Assembly: GCA_026168455.1 (NCBI GenBank)
Contig: CM047425.1
Location: 22,212,648-22,276,647 of the forward strand
Direction of reading: 5' to 3'
Origin: Theocolax elegans
Taxonomy: Eukaryota; Arthropoda; Insecta; Hymenoptera; Cerocephalidae
Length of the DNA: 64,000 nt
The number at the start of each line of letters is the position of its first letter. Positions within the stretch are counted from its first letter, which is position 1. Under the pieces are notes generated by a model. It worked only from the letters and a program-made list of their open reading frames with translations, had not been told where the DNA came from and made no database searches. Shown here in pieces: positions 59,541-64,000 of the stretch. Made by a program: the position numbers and the translations under genes.

Positions 59541-60180
59541 AGTGCGAGAGAACGATTCGCATCGAGATCGGGCGAGCCAAGACTACGTCGAGCCCGACAA
59601 CCGGTTTCCGCGAGGTTCACCCGCTTTTCGAGAAAAAATTGAACCAGTTTATAAAAGTAAAAAAGCTTCCCCTACCACAATTGAGAAGCGCGGGAGTGCA
59701 AGCGAGCGAGTGAGCGAGCGAGTCTCGGTGTGTATAACCTTCTTCCCTTTTTGCTTCGCTCTATCTTTATCCCCCTTGTGGCTTACACAAAGAGGAACAT
59801 CATGGGAACAAAGCACGGACCGGTGACGTCGAAATTCTTCCAGGGCATTTTTGAGTTTCGATAAAGCCTTTCTTGCGCGCCTATACGCAGATCCAAACCA
59901 GACTTCCAACCCAATCTTCCTGTTTTTGCATCCTTTTAATGAAGTAATTTATTTATGGATTTTCTTTTGCTCATTCTCCTTTGTTTTGGTGCATCTCCGA
60001 AGACTCGACGTTTTCGGAATTAATTCGAACACGATGCGTTCTCTTGCTTAAATTAATACCCGACCAATACTTGCGTTTGTCTCTCCATGTGTGTGCATGT
60101 GTGCGTGTGCCGGGTTTGTTTTCGCGCTCGCGCGCCCTTTTTTTCGCGACTCACCCAAACTATTGCTGAAATTCGGTATT
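59541..60180. other. CpG-rich patch with open frames on both strands
   Basis: The plus frame runs from about 59527 (NPSPVRENDSHRDRASQDY and onward) to past 59700, with a donor-like CTCG|GTGTGT near 59728. The minus frame reads SAYRRARKALSKLKNALEEF. Both are hydrophilic and neither has a recognisable domain or a proper ATG start; at most one could be real. Coding or 5' UTR status is open. Confidence 0.25.
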
Positions 60181-63100
60181 GGGGCCACAGGTCTGAGAAT
60201 TTTAAATTAATTCTCCCATGTTTTTATCCAAAAAATACTTCTTTTACTTTATGAGACAGCGTAAATTTTATTTCTTCCGAATTTTATGATTGCATAGGTT
60301 GATATGTGCCAAAATTCTTTTACGGATAATACGAATCTCATTTACAAATTATTAAGGAAATAAAATTATTCATCTACACATTTTTCTAGAAACATTTTTT
60401 TGAGACATCGTCTTGAATAAAAATGACTTATAATATTGTTATACTAAAATCTATTGCAATAATAAAATGTATGTTCTGTTTAGTAAAAAAAAATATTAAT
60501 TTCATCTATTCATTTTTTTAAATAATAAAAAGAGAAAATAATATTTAATAAAGTTAAGGAGGATAATCAATTATGAAATTATGGGTTTTCACTTCCTGAT
60601 TTGAAGTAAACATGCATATATCGCGATAAAATTCTAACCTAATATTCAACAAAATATTCAAACTTTTGCAAAGAGTAATAACAATTTTTTTATTAAAAAT
60701 AAAATTGTTTAAAAAACCAAAATTTATAAATTTTGTCAGTATTTAAAAAAAACAAAAATTTCTTTTGGTTTAAAAGGAAATGTGTGTTCGATACAATACG
60801 ATTGCGTCAGTTTGTATATGAAGTTCGAACGTGAATGGAAGTTTGAAAAATTGCATACAAGAAATCGCAATTTCATGAAAATCGATAAAGTTATATTTCA
60901 AATTTTAAGTGACAGAGTATGTATATAAAATACATAGATATATATATATACAGGTAAAACCCATACATCGATTTTGATAAAAATGGTAAACGTCATCAGA
61001 GCATGAATATCAATTTCCATGCAAATTTTAATTTAAAATATTTTGAATTGTTTCCGAGCTGCACACTAACATTTACACAACTATATAATATTTTTACGTA
61101 TACAGAAAAGTCTCTGTGGCGCTCCCTCTCCCCTTTCCCTCCTCCCCCCCCTCCTCCCACTCATACTATTGATAACACTTTAAATTAAAAAACAATGTTT
61201 ATGACTGACTGATGTAGAAAAGTATACGAAGCCATTAACTATTTTTTTTATTTATTTTACGGCCTTTCATTTGTATGATATTAATTAAACCGATGTAACC
61301 AGTTCAAAAAAAGAATTCATTTGATTAAATTTGAAACTTTGGCTTGACAGGCTTTTTAAATTAATTTCTAGTAAATTAAAATGTTTTAATACTTCCCTTT
61401 TTGTATTCTATTCTTTTTACAATTTTGTTATGGTATAAAAATAAAATAACTTTTTTATCTGTTTAACGTAACGCACGTAATGTCTGCGGGTTGCATACTG
61501 TTGGAAAACAACTGAATTTTAAATCGACGCAATAAACTTTTATGTGCACTAAATATGTTATAACAATTTTTAACTTAAATTAAGATTTTGACTTACTTCA
61601 TTTTCAAAACAATTCTCAACAACATTGCCAAGCCAGATATTGAAAATGTTATATTTTTGAAAAATAGGGAGTACCCATATGACTAGAGTAAAATTTTAAA
61701 ACTTCCATATAGATTAAAAACAATATTACCTTGATATAAGCTGCTCCGCTCTTGGTACCGATTCCGACTGGTAACTTTTCAATAGCATTGTAACAACTAT
61801 GAGTATATATTAAAATAATTTTCTAGATATTATTAGTCCTTTAATTTTTCCCTTTGAGATAATGACATTAGAAACAAAATTATAGTATATATTGTACTTG
61901 TTTAGCTGAGTGTGCGCAAGGATATTATATTACACATTACGAGGTACAGAAGTGACATGAATTTTGTGTATGCATGCATTAATAATTTTCCATTTCCACC
62001 ATTAATTATAAACAATTCTAAGGTTATTTTTAAAAAGTAATTACTCGCAAGAGATGTTTATAGCATGATAAATATAATTTAATTGGAGAACTAAAGTCGA
62101 TTAATATTAATTTTCATAAACTTATATTGTATTTGAAACAATAAAAAAAGTTGAAATAAATAAAAAATCGATTTTTACACTTTTATAATTTAGAGGCAAT
62201 GACTATTTATTTGCGTAATTGGTCTCTAATTGAATCTTTCTGTGTTTATTTTCAATTACTTTTTGGAAATTAACTCAATGTTAAACCAGATATTTACCTC
62301 TATAGAATGCCTAGCTATAAATAGGTTAACAGAAAACGATCGATTCTGTAATCATTCTATTTCACAATTTTTCTATACAAAAATTACTATAATTGAAATG
62401 AAATTGTGCAATGACAACAACTTTACTTTACTTTAAAATTTACTAATAATATTTTGTATTAATATTACTCTTTTTCTCCAACTAAATTATTAATTTTTAA
62501 TTTAAAACTACAATTAGATTTATTATTTCCCATATCATGTATTTTAATAGAATATACTAAAATAGAATTATTTGATAAAATAATAAAAAAAGAAAATTTA
62601 AAAACTCTACTATGAATAATGATGGTATCTATCGTTTGATTAATAAAATAATGACGCACTTTCGAAAATAATCTTGCGACCTTGCTTTTGCAAGTCTTCA
62701 CGGCAACGTGTATCAAAGTCCAGTCTGATCTTGGATCTCCCAAAGGAATTCACGTCCTAAAACTTTTCGGGTCGGCTATATAAACGTATATAGATACGCA
62801 GGTTCACGAGAGTAACTGTCGAAAGTCAACGTGAAAACTCAAAGTTCCCGTGCGTTTACGAAGTATTGCAAAACTTGTACTGAAATTCTCGGGACGAATT
62901 TCGAGATCCGTTAAAAATTGTTACTCGTCTTCTCGCACAAAACTTTCTATCAGACACATTTTTCAAAATTTTTCGTTTTACGGAATCTCAATTTATTTTA
63001 TTTTTTTCCACCGGTCCCACAGGTAATCGCATCGAATTAATTTCCATACAGAAAAATTGTAGTTTTCCGTTTATGACTTCCTTATAATGGGACTTGATTA

Positions 63101-63700
63101 TATGAAAATATCGGAAAATTTGGTAGAACTTGGAGAAACTATACGTGACTCGAGAAACAAAAATTATAATTTAAATACGATTCGAAATTGAATAGTAAAC
63201 GATTAAATTGTGCAGAATGTATTTGTATCCCTATAGTATAATTTAATATCGATATTTAATAGACAATTTTCAAAATGGATAAACGCTTATTCATCAAAGT
63301 AAAATTGAAGTTGAATTGGCGCTGCGAAATGTTTGAAGGCAAACTAATAAATTACATATATATATATAATACCATATATAACCTCGAGCGACAAATACAA
63401 TTCTAGTGGGACTAAACAACTTTCTCTTCATTAGCGACAAAGCTTTAGGAAATTAAAATTTTCCTCAAACTCGAAGATTAAATTGACATTACCGATTTAG
63501 ATGTTCTAAACATACGTTCTAGAATTACTGTTTTAATATCAAACAAAAAAAATGAAGCGAAATGTCGATCAAATCCTCAAATTAATATTGGTCGATAAAA
63601 AGTAAATAAAAATGAAAAAAAAACGACGGATAGGAAAGAAAGAGGTATATAGATTCGAAGCCATTGAAAAAGACAAATATTACATAATCAAATAACACGA
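60181..63700. other. AT-rich non-coding stretch
   Basis: No supported gene. A GC-richer spot at 62660-62790 has short minus-strand frames (for example GDPRSDWTLIHVAVK and, in another frame, GREFLWEIQDQTGL) without clear splice sites; it may be a transposon or exon fragment. Confidence 0.45.
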
Positions 63701-63744
63701 GGACGATCCAATTCGTCATGACAATCGATTAATTTCCCCACTCG

Positions 63745-63864
63745 AAAGGAAAGCCCAATAAAGTCTCTCGCGCAGATCGCGCGCAATAAAAGCTCGGCCG
63801 GTGCGTCGTAAAAGCGCCACACGCGCGCTCTCGCGTTATTCTGCCAGCGTGCGGTGAACGCGTG

Positions 63865-63903
<39 letters not shown>

Positions 63904-63956
63904 TACTCTCCCTCCATCTACACCTCCCTCTCGCTCTATTTTTCACCCTCTCGCAG
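63745..63956 (+). promoter_or_regulatory. CpG-rich promoter-like region and CT tract at the right edge
   Basis: CpG-rich from 63765 to 63865 (CGCGCAGATCGCGCGCAATA then AAAGCTCGG), with a TATA-like ATAAAAG near 63788. It is followed by (CT)n at about 63866-63900 and a long pyrimidine tract leading to TTTTTCACCCTCTCGCAG. Confidence 0.3.
63866..63900. repeat. (CT)n microsatellite
   Basis: Uninterrupted CT/TC run of about 35 bp. Confidence 0.92.
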
Positions 63957-64000
63957 GAAAGTTACAAAGGTAACCGAGAGCCGGAGAAATGGAGAACGAA
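63957..64000 (+). CDS. Candidate exon start, cut by the window edge
   Basis: A very strong acceptor (pyrimidine tract then TCTCGCAG ending at 63956) begins a G+C-balanced stretch. An ATG at 63989-63991 has purine at -3 and G at +4 (GGAGAAATGG), with an in-frame TAA upstream (63971-63973), as expected for a 5' UTR end; it opens MENE. The frame starting at 63957 (ESYKGNREPEKWRTN) is also open. Too short to choose or to name. Confidence 0.25.

Noticed and set aside
59527..59826. Plus-strand frame of about 100 codons as a gene
   Set aside because: No ATG at the start, a rival frame on the minus strand of equal quality, and no recognisable domain; kept only as a CpG-rich patch.
62465..62743. Minus-strand open frame with an ankyrin-like DWTLIHVAVK word
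   Set aside because: A single short motif in an otherwise AT-rich chance translation; no repeat of the motif and no splice signals.

Overview
The window reads as nuclear DNA of an arthropod, most likely an insect. The clearest protein signal is a tramtrack/bric-a-brac (TTK)-type BTB domain, a class greatly expanded in arthropods. The DNA is AT-rich, gene-poor, full of (TA)n, (CT/GA)n and (CA)n microsatellites, and broken by CpG-rich blocks in which CpG is not depleted. That style fits Hymenoptera, but the order is an inference, not something the sequence proves. Nothing prokaryotic (operons, Shine-Dalgarno sites, CRISPR) is present.

Left end (1-5514, all minus strand): the exon at 913-1247 codes for a low-complexity leader and the first part of a TTK-type BTB domain; the rest of the domain must lie beyond position 1. 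At 4956-5514 I find the last two coding exons of an unrecognised gene: 5286-5514, then a short terminal exon 4956-5014, joined in matching phase across a 271-bp intron and followed by poly(A) signals. The donor at 5286 is also in phase with the BTB exon, so either two genes or one gene with alternative 3' exons is possible.

13989-23806 is the most structured part. A segment of about 2.65 kb occurs twice in direct orientation (13989-16668 and 21157-23806). Between the copies lies a 4.5-kb composite. It has a 306-bp satellite in two opposed arrays (about 16800-18107 forward, 18493-19290 reverse) around a 385-bp spacer with a tRNA-like T-arm. Directly next to the reverse array is a broken Mutator-like (MULE) transposase on the minus strand (19310-20775). 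It still shows a recognisable intron and catalytic-type Asp motifs, but is frameshifted and has lost its C-terminus.

23807-64000 holds no gene I can recognise. It is AT-rich intronic or intergenic DNA with CpG-rich or GA/CT-rich islands near 29.3-30.2, 32.6-33.0, 34.6-36.7, 40.6-41.5, 47.8-48.2, 50.4-51.5, 54.0-54.4, 59.5-60.2 and 63.7-64.0 kb. Several could be promoters or untranslated first exons. The right edge has a strong splice acceptor followed by an ATG in good context, so a plus-strand coding exon may begin there. Other items are a tRNA-related element at 57.6 kb, several inverted repeats and a few very short ORFs of uncertain meaning.
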